Shown here one piece after another: positions 1 to 6,260 of a stretch of DNA of 18,684 nt. The stretch is from positions 1 through 18,684 of the forward strand of contig CAJGEB010000007.1 of assembly GCA_904502045.1 (NCBI GenBank), read 5' to 3'. The notes below the pieces were generated by a model. The model was given only the letters and a program-made list of their open reading frames with translations, made no database searches and was not told where the DNA came from. The DNA is from an uncultured Oscillospiraceae bacterium. Its GTDB lineage: Bacteria; Bacillota; Clostridia; Oscillospirales; Ruminococcaceae. Both the position numbers and the translations under genes were made by a program. Position 1 is the stretch's first letter. Each line of letters begins with the position of its first letter.

Positions 1-154
1 CGCCTATGCTTTTAAACGTATGGTCCTCGGCGATGAGAGAGGGAACGAGGTGGCAGTGATAGTCGATGATCGGCATATTCTTGGCAATATCGTGGTAGAG
101 CTCCTTGGCAATATTATTTTGCAATAAAAAATCGTCGTTAATAATAGTTTTCAT
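1..154 (-). CDS. uxaC: uronate isomerase (glucuronate/galacturonate isomerase), N-terminal part
   Basis: The first 51 codons of a gene that runs off the left edge. UxaC isomerises D-galacturonate to D-tagaturonate (and D-glucuronate to D-fructuronate) in the cytoplasm. The visible part reads MKTIINDDFLLQNNIAKELY and then has PIIDYHCHL at about residues 28-36, the metal-binding HxH of this amidohydrolase-superfamily enzyme (His33, His35), followed by an IAED motif. It follows uxaA with a 70-bp gap and no terminator, so it is probably the third gene of a uxaB-uxaA-uxaC operon. An in-frame ATG four codons upstream (164-166) would add MVTK; the same extension (MVIK) exists at kdgA, so the start is genuinely ambiguous. 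The gap carries the hairpin leader listed separately. The family assignment is secure although only the N-terminus is seen. Confidence 0.9.
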   Translation of the reverse strand, partial: MKTIINDDFLLQNNIAKELYHDIAKNMPIIDYHCHLVPSLIAEDHTFKSIG

Positions 155-204
155 TTTCGTGACCATTACTTTTGCAATGCAAAAGCTACCTTTCTTTGTG
201 AATT
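155..204 (-). promoter_or_regulatory. hairpin leader upstream of uxaC, shared with kdgA
   Basis: Reading the minus strand toward uxaC, the leader begins AATTCACAAAGAAAGG, then has an 8-bp stem GCTTTTGC / GCAAAAGT (168-186, last pair G-U) with loop ATT, then AATGGTCACGAAA before the ATG. It aligns without gaps to the leader of kdgA (5653-5702). The hairpin is not followed by a U-run, so it is not a terminator. It could be an RNA element acting on translation or a DNA operator. The similarity is seen directly; the role is inferred. Confidence 0.65.
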
Positions 205-224
205 GGAGTTCATTTGGTGAAGAT

Positions 225-1595
225 TTAGAGGGTTACTCCGTCCTTGAAAATGGATATTTCGCGATATCCCAGACGCTCGTTAGCGGTCTTAGTGCCGGAT
301 GCAACGGAAACGACGAAATCGAAAAATTCGGAATCAAGATCCTTACCTTCCATCACGGGAGAGGCATCGAAATCTATCCAGGCGGACTTGTTTACGGCGA
401 GATTTCGGTTAGTTGCTACCTTGACGGTGGGCACCGGAGCTCCGAGCGGAGTACCGCGGCCGGTAGTGAAAAGAATGAGATGGGCGCCGGCAGCCATAAG
501 ATTCGTTACCGCAACAAGATCGTTACCGGGACCGTTTAACAGCGACAGACCGTTTTTGCGAACGGTATCGCCGTAGTCAAGCACATCCGAAACGGGAGCG
601 GTTCCTGCCTTTTGCACACAGCCGAGAGATTTTTCTTCCAGCGTGGTAATACCGCCTTTTTTGTTGCCGGGGGACGGGTTTTCGTAGACCACTTGATCGT
701 GGCGCTTATAGTAATCCTTAAAATTGTTTATTAAAGCAACGGTTTTTTCAAAAACTGCAATATCGGTGCAGCGCTCCATAAGCAGATGCTCTGCGCCGAA
801 CATTTCGGGTACTTCTGACAGCAGACAGCTTCCGCCCATACCTATCAAGGCGTCGGAAAATCTTCCGACCAAGGGGTTTGCGGTAATACCGCTGTATCCG
901 TCACTGCCGCCGCATTTAAGTCCGACTACGAGCTGTGAGAGGGGAATTTCCTCTCTCGTAAAGCTTGCAGCGTATTCTTTGAGCTCGTCTATGATAGCTA
1001 CGCCTGCGGCTATTTCGTCGCTGACGTCCTGACAGTTTAAAAACTTAACTCGTTTGGGGGAATATTCACCGAGCACGGATTTGAATACTTCGATATTATT
1101 ATTTTCGCAGCCGAGTCCGAGTACGAGTACTCCTGCGGCATTTGGGTGGTGCACCATACCGCGCAGTATTTTTTGGGTGATCTCCTGATCCTCGCCGAGC
1201 TGCGAGCAGCCAAAGGGGTGCGGGAAGGCAAAGGCTCCCGTCAGAGCAGCAAGCCTCTCTGCAATTTTATTGACGCAGCCGACGGTACTGACTATCCATA
1301 TATCGTTACGGATACCGACCTTACCGTCTTCGCGCTTATAACCGAGAAAGGTACGGCTTGTGGGAGTAACGGGAAAATCAAGTCCGCGGGGGGAGTAGCT
1401 GTAAGTCAGGTTATCCGACAGATTAGTTGCAAGATTGTGGGTATGCACGTGCTCGCCTTTAGCAATATCCTCGGTGGCGTGACCGATGGGGTTGCCGTAT
1501 TTGATTACGTTCTCCCCTTTTTTTATGTCGCAGATGCTGTACTTGTGTCCGTTTGCAAGATTGACTTCTACGTTATCGCGCTTATGAATTAACAT
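225..1595 (-). CDS. uxaA: altronate dehydratase
   Basis: Altronate dehydratase (456 aa) converts D-altronate to 2-keto-3-deoxy-D-gluconate, third step of galacturonate breakdown; the family uses Fe(II). An N-terminal SAF-like domain spans about residues 1-70 with HVHTHNL at 49-55. The large dehydratase domain follows, with FPHPFGCSQLGEDQ (124-137), VLGLGCENNN (158-167), LKCGGSDGYSGITANP (226-241) and a C-terminal TTGRGTPLGAP (377-387). These Cys and Gly motifs are typical of UxaA and related sugar-acid dehydratases. Length is slightly below the approximately 495 aa of the E. coli protein. The ATG at 1595 has GAGGAGG nine bases upstream and overlaps the end of uxaB by 14 bp, indicating one operon with likely translational coupling. 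Galactarate dehydratase is a related alternative, made unlikely by the neighbours. Confidence 0.93.
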   Translation of the reverse strand: MLIHKRDNVEVNLANGHKYSICDIKKGENVIKYGNPIGHATEDIAKGEHVHTHNLATNLSDNLTYSYSPRGLDFPVTPTSRTFLGYKREDGKVGIRNDIWIVSTVGCVNKIAERLAALTGAFAFPHPFGCSQLGEDQEITQKILRGMVHHPNAAGVLVLGLGCENNNIEVFKSVLGEYSPKRVKFLNCQDVSDEIAAGVAIIDELKEYAASFTREEIPLSQLVVGLKCGGSDGYSGITANPLVGRFSDALIGMGGSCLLSEVPEMFGAEHLLMERCTDIAVFEKTVALINNFKDYYKRHDQVVYENPSPGNKKGGITTLEEKSLGCVQKAGTAPVSDVLDYGDTVRKNGLSLLNGPGNDLVAVTNLMAAGAHLILFTTGRGTPLGAPVPTVKVATNRNLAVNKSAWIDFDASPVMEGKDLDSEFFDFVVSVASGTKTANERLGYREISIFKDGVTL

Positions 1596-2871
1596 GTTTG
1601 CTGACCTCCTCAGTCAAGACAGTGAGATCGGTGTCCCAAAGGGAAGTGTTTGCAAGAATTTCAGCGACGGTATGAGTCTTGATGAAATCCATAACCTCGG
1701 GGAGATCGTTCGGGGTTCCGACCTTGTAAAATTCAATAAGCTTAGCAAGCGCGAATACGAGTGTGGAGGGGTAGCTTCCGAAGCGGTTTTTGTATTCCAA
1801 AACAGAGGGGAGCACGCGTACCTTGAATTTACTTACCGAATTCAAGGCGATCGAGGAAAGATAGTGCTTGATATAGGGGTTAGCAAAGCGCGTCAGTACG
1901 TTTTCGGCATAGTCCTCCAGCTCTTCACGGGGAAGATCGAGGGTAGGAATGATCTCGTCGAAAATGCACTTGCGCACATAGGCGCGCATCTTTGTATCGT
2001 CCATGCAGGATTTAACGGTATCAAATCCCGAGAGTAAAGCGAAGGGAACCATTGAGGTATGCGCGCCGTTGAGGATGCGTACCTTTCTGGTGCGGTATTT
2101 TTCGAGCTCATTTCGGGTAACTATGACGTTGAGGCCTGCGCTGGAGAAGGGGAGCTCCTTTTCTAAGTCGAGGCTCGTTTCAATTACCCACAGATGAAAA
2201 TATTCCGAAGTGTTTACCATATTGTCCTCGTAGCCGAGCTCGAGGTTCTCGCCCTTGGGGTATCCTGTGTTTATACGGTCCACCAAGGTGCAGCAAAACT
2301 CATTTTGCTCATTTACCCAATTTTTGAAATCGGCGCTGTAGCCCCACAGATCAGCGTACTTCAAAACGGCTTCTTTTAAGCGGTCGCCGTTACGGTCAAT
2401 GAGCTCGCAGGGCAAAAATACGAAGCCGGGGAGTCCTGCGTTATAGCGGCAGAAGAGCAGCTTAGTGACCTTTGCGGGAAATGAAGCGGGGGGAGTATCT
2501 TCCTGTGTTACGGCAGGGTCGAAGGTAATACCTGCCTCGGTTGTATTGGAGATAACGTATCTGAGTTCAGGCTGACTTGCCAAAGCGAGATACTGCTCGT
2601 AATCCTGATAAGGATTGATGCAGCGGGAAATTACGTCGATAACGCTTTTTTCCACGCCCTCTTCACCGCGAATGATGTGGGTGTAGTTGCAGTTTTGTGC
2701 GGTAAGCATATCGCACATTCCGTTTTCGATGGGCTGCACTACTACAACGCTGCCCTCAAAATCGGTTTTTTCGTTTATTTTTTGAATCATCCAATCGGCA
2801 AAACCACGCAGGAATCCGCCCTCGCCGAACTGTATAAATCTCTCGGTACGGTTAATTTTTTCAGAAATCAT
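1582..2871 (-). CDS. uxaB: tagaturonate reductase (altronate oxidoreductase)
   Basis: UxaB reduces D-tagaturonate to D-altronate with NADH, the step between UxaC and UxaA. The protein (429 aa) belongs to the mannitol dehydrogenase family. The N-terminal nucleotide-binding part has FGEGGFLRGFADWMI (15-29) and VVVQPIENG (43-51); SNTTEAGI (108-115) follows. The catalytic K-x4-N-x2-H signature is in KVRILNGAH (Lys263, Asn268, His271). DRINTGYP (199-206) favours tagaturonate over fructuronate reductase (UxuB). An upstream in-frame codon would add 25 residues, but the ATG at 2871 has AGGAAGG at the right distance and starts the conserved sequence, so it is preferred. At 429 aa it is somewhat shorter than E. 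coli UxaB. It is the first gene of the minus-strand operon and is transcribed away from the alpha-galacturonidase gene. Confidence 0.92.
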   Translation of the reverse strand: MISEKINRTERFIQFGEGGFLRGFADWMIQKINEKTDFEGSVVVVQPIENGMCDMLTAQNCNYTHIIRGEEGVEKSVIDVISRCINPYQDYEQYLALASQPELRYVISNTTEAGITFDPAVTQEDTPPASFPAKVTKLLFCRYNAGLPGFVFLPCELIDRNGDRLKEAVLKYADLWGYSADFKNWVNEQNEFCCTLVDRINTGYPKGENLELGYEDNMVNTSEYFHLWVIETSLDLEKELPFSSAGLNVIVTRNELEKYRTRKVRILNGAHTSMVPFALLSGFDTVKSCMDDTKMRAYVRKCIFDEIIPTLDLPREELEDYAENVLTRFANPYIKHYLSSIALNSVSKFKVRVLPSVLEYKNRFGSYPSTLVFALAKLIEFYKVGTPNDLPEVMDFIKTHTVAEILANTSLWDTDLTVLTEEVSKHVNS

Positions 2872-2904
2872 AGTAACCCTTCCTTTTTTTGCAAATTCTT
2901 TAAC

Positions 2905-2933
2905 ATTATATATTGTAAGGCAAGGCGGGAATA
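2905..2933 (-). promoter_or_regulatory. uxaB operon promoter (good -10, poor -35)
   Basis: On the minus strand a perfect TATAAT (2905-2910) lies about 35 bp before the uxaB start. Seventeen bp upstream the -35 position reads TATTCC (2928-2933), a poor match to TTGACA. A weak -35 suggests activator dependence. Confidence 0.6.
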
Positions 2934-2960
2934 AAAGATAGCACAATATTGTCTATCTTT
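2934..2960. promoter_or_regulatory. 27-bp dyad next to the uxaB -35 (candidate operator)
   Basis: Arms AAAGATAG (2934-2941) and CTATCTTT (2953-2960) flank the perfect palindrome ACAATATTGT (2943-2952), with one extra C at 2942 breaking symmetry. It touches the -35 position of the uxaB promoter, the place for a class-II activator or a repressor. It differs from the paired 20-bp element nearby except for a shared AATATTG core. Which protein binds is unknown. Confidence 0.45.
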
Positions 2961-2965
2961 ACACA

Positions 2966-2985
2966 TTTTTGCAAAATATTGCTCT
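2966..2985 (-). promoter_or_regulatory. 20-bp operator-like element, uxaB-side copy
   Basis: The plus strand reads TTTTTGCAAAATATTGCTCT, the inverted copy (19 of 20 identical) of the element at 3032-3051. On the minus strand it faces the uxaB promoter, its centre 68 bp upstream of the centre of the -10 box. It is probably a binding site for the local AraC-type regulator (inference). Confidence 0.6.
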
Positions 2986-3031
2986 TGTTTTTTAAAAATA
3001 TGGCTTATTAAAGAGTATTACAAAAGAAAAG

Positions 3032-3051
3032 AGAGCAATATTTTTCAAAAA
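3032..3051 (+). promoter_or_regulatory. 20-bp operator-like element, alpha-galacturonidase-side copy
   Basis: The plus strand reads AGAGCAATATTTTTCAAAAA, which matches the reverse complement of 2966-2985 at 19 of 20 positions. Its centre lies 62 bp upstream of the centre of the -10 box of the GH4 gene. Each divergent promoter therefore has one copy in the same orientation at a similar distance. Confidence 0.6.
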
Positions 3052-3077
3052 TAAATACAAAAAGGCAAGATTTTACT

Positions 3078-3106
3078 ATAAAAGAGTTGCGCAGGACTGC
3101 TATAAT
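3078..3106 (+). promoter_or_regulatory. promoter of the alpha-galacturonidase gene
   Basis: TATAAT at 3101-3106 is followed by an A-rich stretch and GGAGG before the start at 3137. With a 17-bp spacer the -35 position reads ATAAAA, a poor match, again suggesting that an activator is needed. Confidence 0.55.
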
Positions 3107-3136
3107 GAAAAAAAATTAAAGCAATGGAGGATTATT

Positions 3137-4510
3137 ATGTTTTACGAGAATGGTTGCGCCAAGGACGTGAAAATTTCATATATCGGCGGCGGTTCGCGTA
3201 GCTGGGCAAGAGTACTCATGAACGATCTTGCGAAGTCAGAAGATATGTCGGGAACAGTCGCTCTTTACGATATTGATTACGACGCTGCGCAGGATAATGA
3301 GATAATAGGTAATATGTTTCCGGGGGACTGGAAATATTACGCAGCAAAAACGCTGGGTGAGGCTCTTGAAGGCTCGGATTTTGTAATTATCTCGATTTTC
3401 CCCGGAACCTACGACGAGATGGAGTCTGACGTTCACGCTCCTGAAAAGTACGGAATTTATCAATCGGTGGGTGATACTGCAGGTGTCGGAGGATTCATCC
3501 GTGCTTTGCGTACCGTTCCTATGATGAGAGAGATCGCTGCGGGCGTTCGCAGATATTGCCCGAAGGCGTGGGTCATCAACTACACCAATCCTATGGCTAT
3601 CTGTGTCGGCGCACTTTATCGCGAGTTTCCTGAGATCCGCGCGTACGGTTGCTGCCATGAGGTGTTCGGTACCCAAAAGTTCCTTGCCAACGCATTAGAG
3701 GAGATGGAAGGAATCACCGCACCGCGTGAGGAGATTATAGTAAACGTGGTTGGAGTAAACCACTTTACGTGGTTCACCGACGCGACTTATAAGAATAAGG
3801 ATTTGTTCGAGGTATACACTCGCTTTGTGGACAAATACTACGAAAGCGGTTACAATAAAGAGGGAACCGGCAACTGGCTGAACGACTTTTTCAGCAGTAA
3901 CGAGAGAGTAAAGATGGATCTGTTCCGTCGCTTCGGCTACATAGCCGCGGCAGGAGACAGACACCTTGCTGAGTTTATGGACTTTGAGGACTATCTTATA
4001 GATTGCAAAAAGTGGATGTTCGGACTCACTCCTGTTTCGTGGAGAAAACAATATTTAGTGGATCGTACCGAACAAACTAAGCGCATTATATCCGGTGAGG
4101 ACGAGCTGAAATTGTTTGATAGCGGTGAGGAGGGCGCGCTGCAGATCAGAGCGCTGCTTGGACTCAGCGGGGACTTGGTTACCAATATCAATATAGTAAA
4201 CAGAGGGCAGATATCGAACCTGCCGATCGGTACAATCGTTGAGACTAACGCTGCTTTCCGTAACGGAGCTGCAACACCTATTTTTGCAGGAGAGGTACCC
4301 GACAGCATTTATCCGCTCATTTCGCGCGCAGTACGCGAGAACGAGGCGGCGCTTGATGCGGCGTTCAGCTTGGATCTCGGCTATGCTTACGAAAAATTTG
4401 TAGAGATCAATATGCTCAAATCCCTCAAAGAGAGCGAGAAAAAAGATCTGTTTGATACTATGATCAAAAACACTGAAGAACATCTTGGCGATTACAAAAA
4501 AGCGAAGTAG
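3137..4510 (+). CDS. lplD: GH4 alpha-galacturonidase (CHEV-type)
   Basis: A 457-aa NAD+- and divalent-metal-dependent family GH4 hydrolase, cytoplasmic (no signal peptide). The N-terminal Rossmann part has ISYIGGGSRSW (13-23) and a family-like INYTNPMA (147-154). The metal/active-site motif is CHEVFGTQ with Cys173, His174, Glu175 and Val176, followed by GVNHFTWF (206-213). Within GH4 the CHEV motif is the known signature of alpha-galacturonidases such as Bacillus subtilis LplD; glucosidase, galactosidase and glucuronidase members carry other residues there. It would release D-galacturonate from imported short oligomers to feed UxaC. GGAGG lies seven bases before the ATG. It is a single-gene unit divergent from uxaB and convergent with the regulator gene. 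Substrate is inferred from motif and context; the symbol is by similarity. Confidence 0.88.
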   Translation: MFYENGCAKDVKISYIGGGSRSWARVLMNDLAKSEDMSGTVALYDIDYDAAQDNEIIGNMFPGDWKYYAAKTLGEALEGSDFVIISIFPGTYDEMESDVHAPEKYGIYQSVGDTAGVGGFIRALRTVPMMREIAAGVRRYCPKAWVINYTNPMAICVGALYREFPEIRAYGCCHEVFGTQKFLANALEEMEGITAPREEIIVNVVGVNHFTWFTDATYKNKDLFEVYTRFVDKYYESGYNKEGTGNWLNDFFSSNERVKMDLFRRFGYIAAAGDRHLAEFMDFEDYLIDCKKWMFGLTPVSWRKQYLVDRTEQTKRIISGEDELKLFDSGEEGALQIRALLGLSGDLVTNINIVNRGQISNLPIGTIVETNAAFRNGAATPIFAGEVPDSIYPLISRAVRENEAALDAAFSLDLGYAYEKFVEINMLKSLKESEKKDLFDTMIKNTEEHLGDYKKAK

Positions 4511-4533
4511 ATCGGGTGTTTGGGCATTAAATT

Positions 4534-4589
4534 ATAAATGAAGATAACAAAAAAACTGCCGACTGCGGTCGGTAGGTTGCTTCATTTAT
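4534..4589. terminator. nested hairpin between convergent lplD and the araC-family gene
   Basis: Inner stem CTGCCGAC / GTCGGTAG (4556-4563 and 4568-4575, loop TGCG). On the minus strand it is followed by seven Ts (4549-4555), which suits termination of the regulator gene despite one A-C mismatch on that strand. An outer 10-bp stem ATAAATGAAG / CTTCATTTAT (4534-4543 and 4580-4589) encloses it. On the plus strand there is a G-U pair but only a weak T-rich tail. It is likely shared by both genes. Confidence 0.6.
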
Positions 4590-5400
4590 TGTGCAGTTGT
4601 TTTCGGTAAACGGAGGGGGAAACACCCTTTTCGGCTTTAAATACCTTGCAAAAATATGAGGGGGAGTTAAATCCGCAACGAGTGGCAATATCGGTGAGAT
4701 TAAGCTTTTCGTTGTGCATCAGCTCGGCTGCCGCGCGTATCTTTATCGTATTCAGGTAAGAAATAAGCGGTAATCCGAGGCTCTTGTTGAAGATGCGGCA
4801 AAGGTGATATTTTGAGATAAAAAAGTGTTCTGCGATCTGCTTTATATCGTTTACTTCACTGTAATGCTCATTGATAAAGCGGATAATTTGTCCTACACGG
4901 CCGTCGGTATAAGAATCCGTTACGTAGTTATTTTGTGCGTGGGATATCGAAAACAGCATACTACAAAGATAGCTTGCAAAAAGCGGCGAATTGATGTCGG
5001 GATTGTCCGTGTCTTTATTAAATTCGTCAAGCATTAGGTTTAGATCGCGCTCCAACAGTTCTCTTGAGCTCGCGTCCGGGCGCAGAACGAGTACGCGGTC
5101 CAAGGGCAGAGAGGAGATCATTTCCGGTGTAAAATAACGCTTTAAAAACTCCTCGGAGAAATAAACTAAAAAGCGTGTGGCACCTTTACCTGCGGTACGA
5201 TGAAGCAGTGTCGGAGGAATAAGCACGACATCTCCTTCTTCGAGCTTATAAAACTCGTCGCCGATGAAATATTCCCGCTCACCCCGTACGAGATAATAAA
5301 GCTCATAGGCATGGTGATAATGCATAACAGCCATGGGATCCTTGGAGGTCTTTTTTTCAATATGAAAATCGTCCGTTTGCGCATACAGAATCTGGGCCAT
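4582..5400 (-). CDS. AraC-family transcriptional regulator
   Basis: A 272-aa cytoplasmic DNA-binding regulator. The N-terminal half is a cupin-type sensor domain: HYHHAYELYYL (27-37), then GDVVLIPPTLLH (56-67), the usual signature of sugar-responsive AraC proteins. The C-terminal approximately 100 residues form the double helix-turn-helix: helix pair one around IKQIAEHFFISKYHLCRIF (186-204), helix pair two around LTDIATRCGFNSPSYFCKVF (235-254), ending KGVSPSVYRKQL. The ATG at 5400 follows AAAGGAGC. It sits between the lplD and kdgA-kdgK units and is the only regulator of sugar-catabolic type in the window. It is therefore the prime candidate to bind the 20-bp elements in the uxaB-lplD gap. 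The effector is unknown; galacturonate or a pathway intermediate is an inference. Confidence 0.88.
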   Translation of the reverse strand: MAQILYAQTDDFHIEKKTSKDPMAVMHYHHAYELYYLVRGEREYFIGDEFYKLEEGDVVLIPPTLLHRTAGKGATRFLVYFSEEFLKRYFTPEMISSLPLDRVLVLRPDASSRELLERDLNLMLDEFNKDTDNPDINSPLFASYLCSMLFSISHAQNNYVTDSYTDGRVGQIIRFINEHYSEVNDIKQIAEHFFISKYHLCRIFNKSLGLPLISYLNTIKIRAAAELMHNEKLNLTDIATRCGFNSPSYFCKVFKAEKGVSPSVYRKQLHNK

Positions 5401-5432
5401 TTAACTGCTCCTTTTATTGCTTGTTGAGCTTT

Positions 5433-5461
5433 ATTATACACCAAACGAAAAATCAAGGCAA
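5433..5461 (-). promoter_or_regulatory. promoter of the AraC-family gene
   Basis: Minus strand: TTGCCT (5456-5461), a 17-bp spacer, TATAAT (5433-5438). The start codon lies 32 bp downstream of the -10. Confidence 0.65.
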
Positions 5462-5513
5462 GAAAAACGTATCAAAATAATACAAAGAAATAACAAATAA
5501 TCGGAAAATACCA

Positions 5514-5542
5514 TTGATTTTTGAAAAAATATTATATAAAAT
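5514..5542 (+). promoter_or_regulatory. kdgA-kdgK promoter
   Basis: TTGATT (5514-5519), a 17-bp spacer and TAAAAT (5537-5542). It implies transcription start near 5549 and a leader of about 150 nt before kdgA. The spacer contains TTTTTGAAAAAATATT, loosely like the 20-bp operator element, but the resemblance lies only in A/T runs. Confidence 0.55.
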
Positions 5543-5563
5543 ATGAGTGATATGCGTGACTGT

Positions 5564-5594
5564 ATACCTGATGGACAGGTATTTTCGGCGCCGA
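5564..5594 (+). other. stem-loops in the kdgA 5' leader
   Basis: Within the predicted leader, ATACCTG (5564-5570) pairs perfectly with CAGGTAT (5576-5582) around the loop ATGGA and is followed by TTTT. The palindrome TCGGCGCCGA (5585-5594) follows. No known riboswitch class was recognised. A weak attenuator is possible. Confidence 0.35.
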
Positions 5595-5652
5595 TGTGCG
5601 CTGATTTGCAGTATATCGCAGCAGTAATTCAGCCGGAGCAAGACCGGTGAGA

Positions 5653-5702
5653 AATTCACAAAGAAAGGGCGCTTTTGCGGGGCAAAAGCAATGGTGATCA
5701 AA
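5653..5702 (+). promoter_or_regulatory. hairpin leader upstream of kdgA, shared with uxaC
   Basis: AATTCACAAAGAAAGG (5653-5668), GC, then a perfect 8-bp stem GCTTTTGC / GCAAAAGC (5671-5678 and 5682-5689) with loop GGG, then AATGGTGATCAAA before ATG 5703. It is collinear and gap-free with the uxaC leader. GGTGATC just before the start matches the extended Shine-Dalgarno sequence. Confidence 0.65.
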
Positions 5703-6260
5703 ATGGAAAAATTTATTCCCGTAGTAGTAATAAAAGAGATGGGGGAGACCGATAAGATACTCACAGCTCTTAAAAACAGCGGAATCAACTGCGCTGAGAT
5801 AACCTTCCGTACCGCGTGTGCGGCAGAAGCTATCAAATATGCGGTAAAGAACTATCCCGACATGTTGATCGGTGCGGGAACGGTAATAAACGCCCAGCAG
5901 TGCGAGGCTGCATTGGCGGCGGGAGCAGCTTTTATCGTATCTCCCGGACTTTCGGTTGAGGTAGCAAAAATATGCAAACAAAGAAATATAAGCTACTATC
6001 CCGGCTGCGTAACTCCCACCGAGATAATGGCTGCGCTTGATCTGGGAATTACCACCGTAAAATTCTTTCCTGCAAATATTTACGGCGGACTTAAAGCACT
6101 TAAAGCACTTTCTGCGCCGTTTCCGCAGGTCAAATTTATTCCCACGGGCGGAGTTGACAGAGGCAATATAGATGAATTTCTCGCGTTTGATAAGGTAGCG
6201 GCTATCGGCGGAAGCTTCTTTGTGAAGGAAGCATTAGATAAAATGGAGGTAGAAAAATGA
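5703..6260 (+). CDS. kdgA: 2-keto-3-deoxy-6-phosphogluconate (KDPG) aldolase
   Basis: Class I aldolase (185 aa) splitting KDPG into pyruvate and glyceraldehyde-3-phosphate, the last step of the uronate route. Family residues are present: Glu32 and FRT (35-37, Arg36) in CAEITFRT, GAGTVIN (57-63), PGCVTPTE (100-107), the Schiff-base Lys120 in TVKFFPA, and the phosphate-binding IPTGGV (146-151). It is slightly shorter than the usual 200-215 aa, but the core is complete. Start choice: ATG 5703 has GGTGATC ending three bases upstream, an extended Shine-Dalgarno match. ATG 5691 would add MVIK and cannot be excluded, because uxaC has an equivalent in-frame MVTK. The stop overlaps the kdgK start (ATGA), so the two genes are coupled. 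Confidence 0.92.
   Translation: MEKFIPVVVIKEMGETDKILTALKNSGINCAEITFRTACAAEAIKYAVKNYPDMLIGAGTVINAQQCEAALAAGAAFIVSPGLSVEVAKICKQRNISYYPGCVTPTEIMAALDLGITTVKFFPANIYGGLKALKALSAPFPQVKFIPTGGVDRGNIDEFLAFDKVAAIGGSFFVKEALDKMEVEK

Noticed and set aside
105..539. 144-codon plus-strand open frame over the uxaC-uxaA junction
   Set aside because: Overlaps two recognised genes in antisense; its apparent hydrophobic start is the complement of the uxaC start and leader.
3113..3127. AAAGCAATGG before lplD as a third copy of the kdgA/uxaC leader
   Set aside because: Only about ten bases match, there is no hairpin, and the following ATG is not in frame; probably chance plus a normal GGAGG site.
5520..5536. Third copy of the 20-bp operator element in the kdgA promoter spacer
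   Set aside because: Resemblance needs a one-base gap and rests on A/T runs; the informative GCTCT end is missing.
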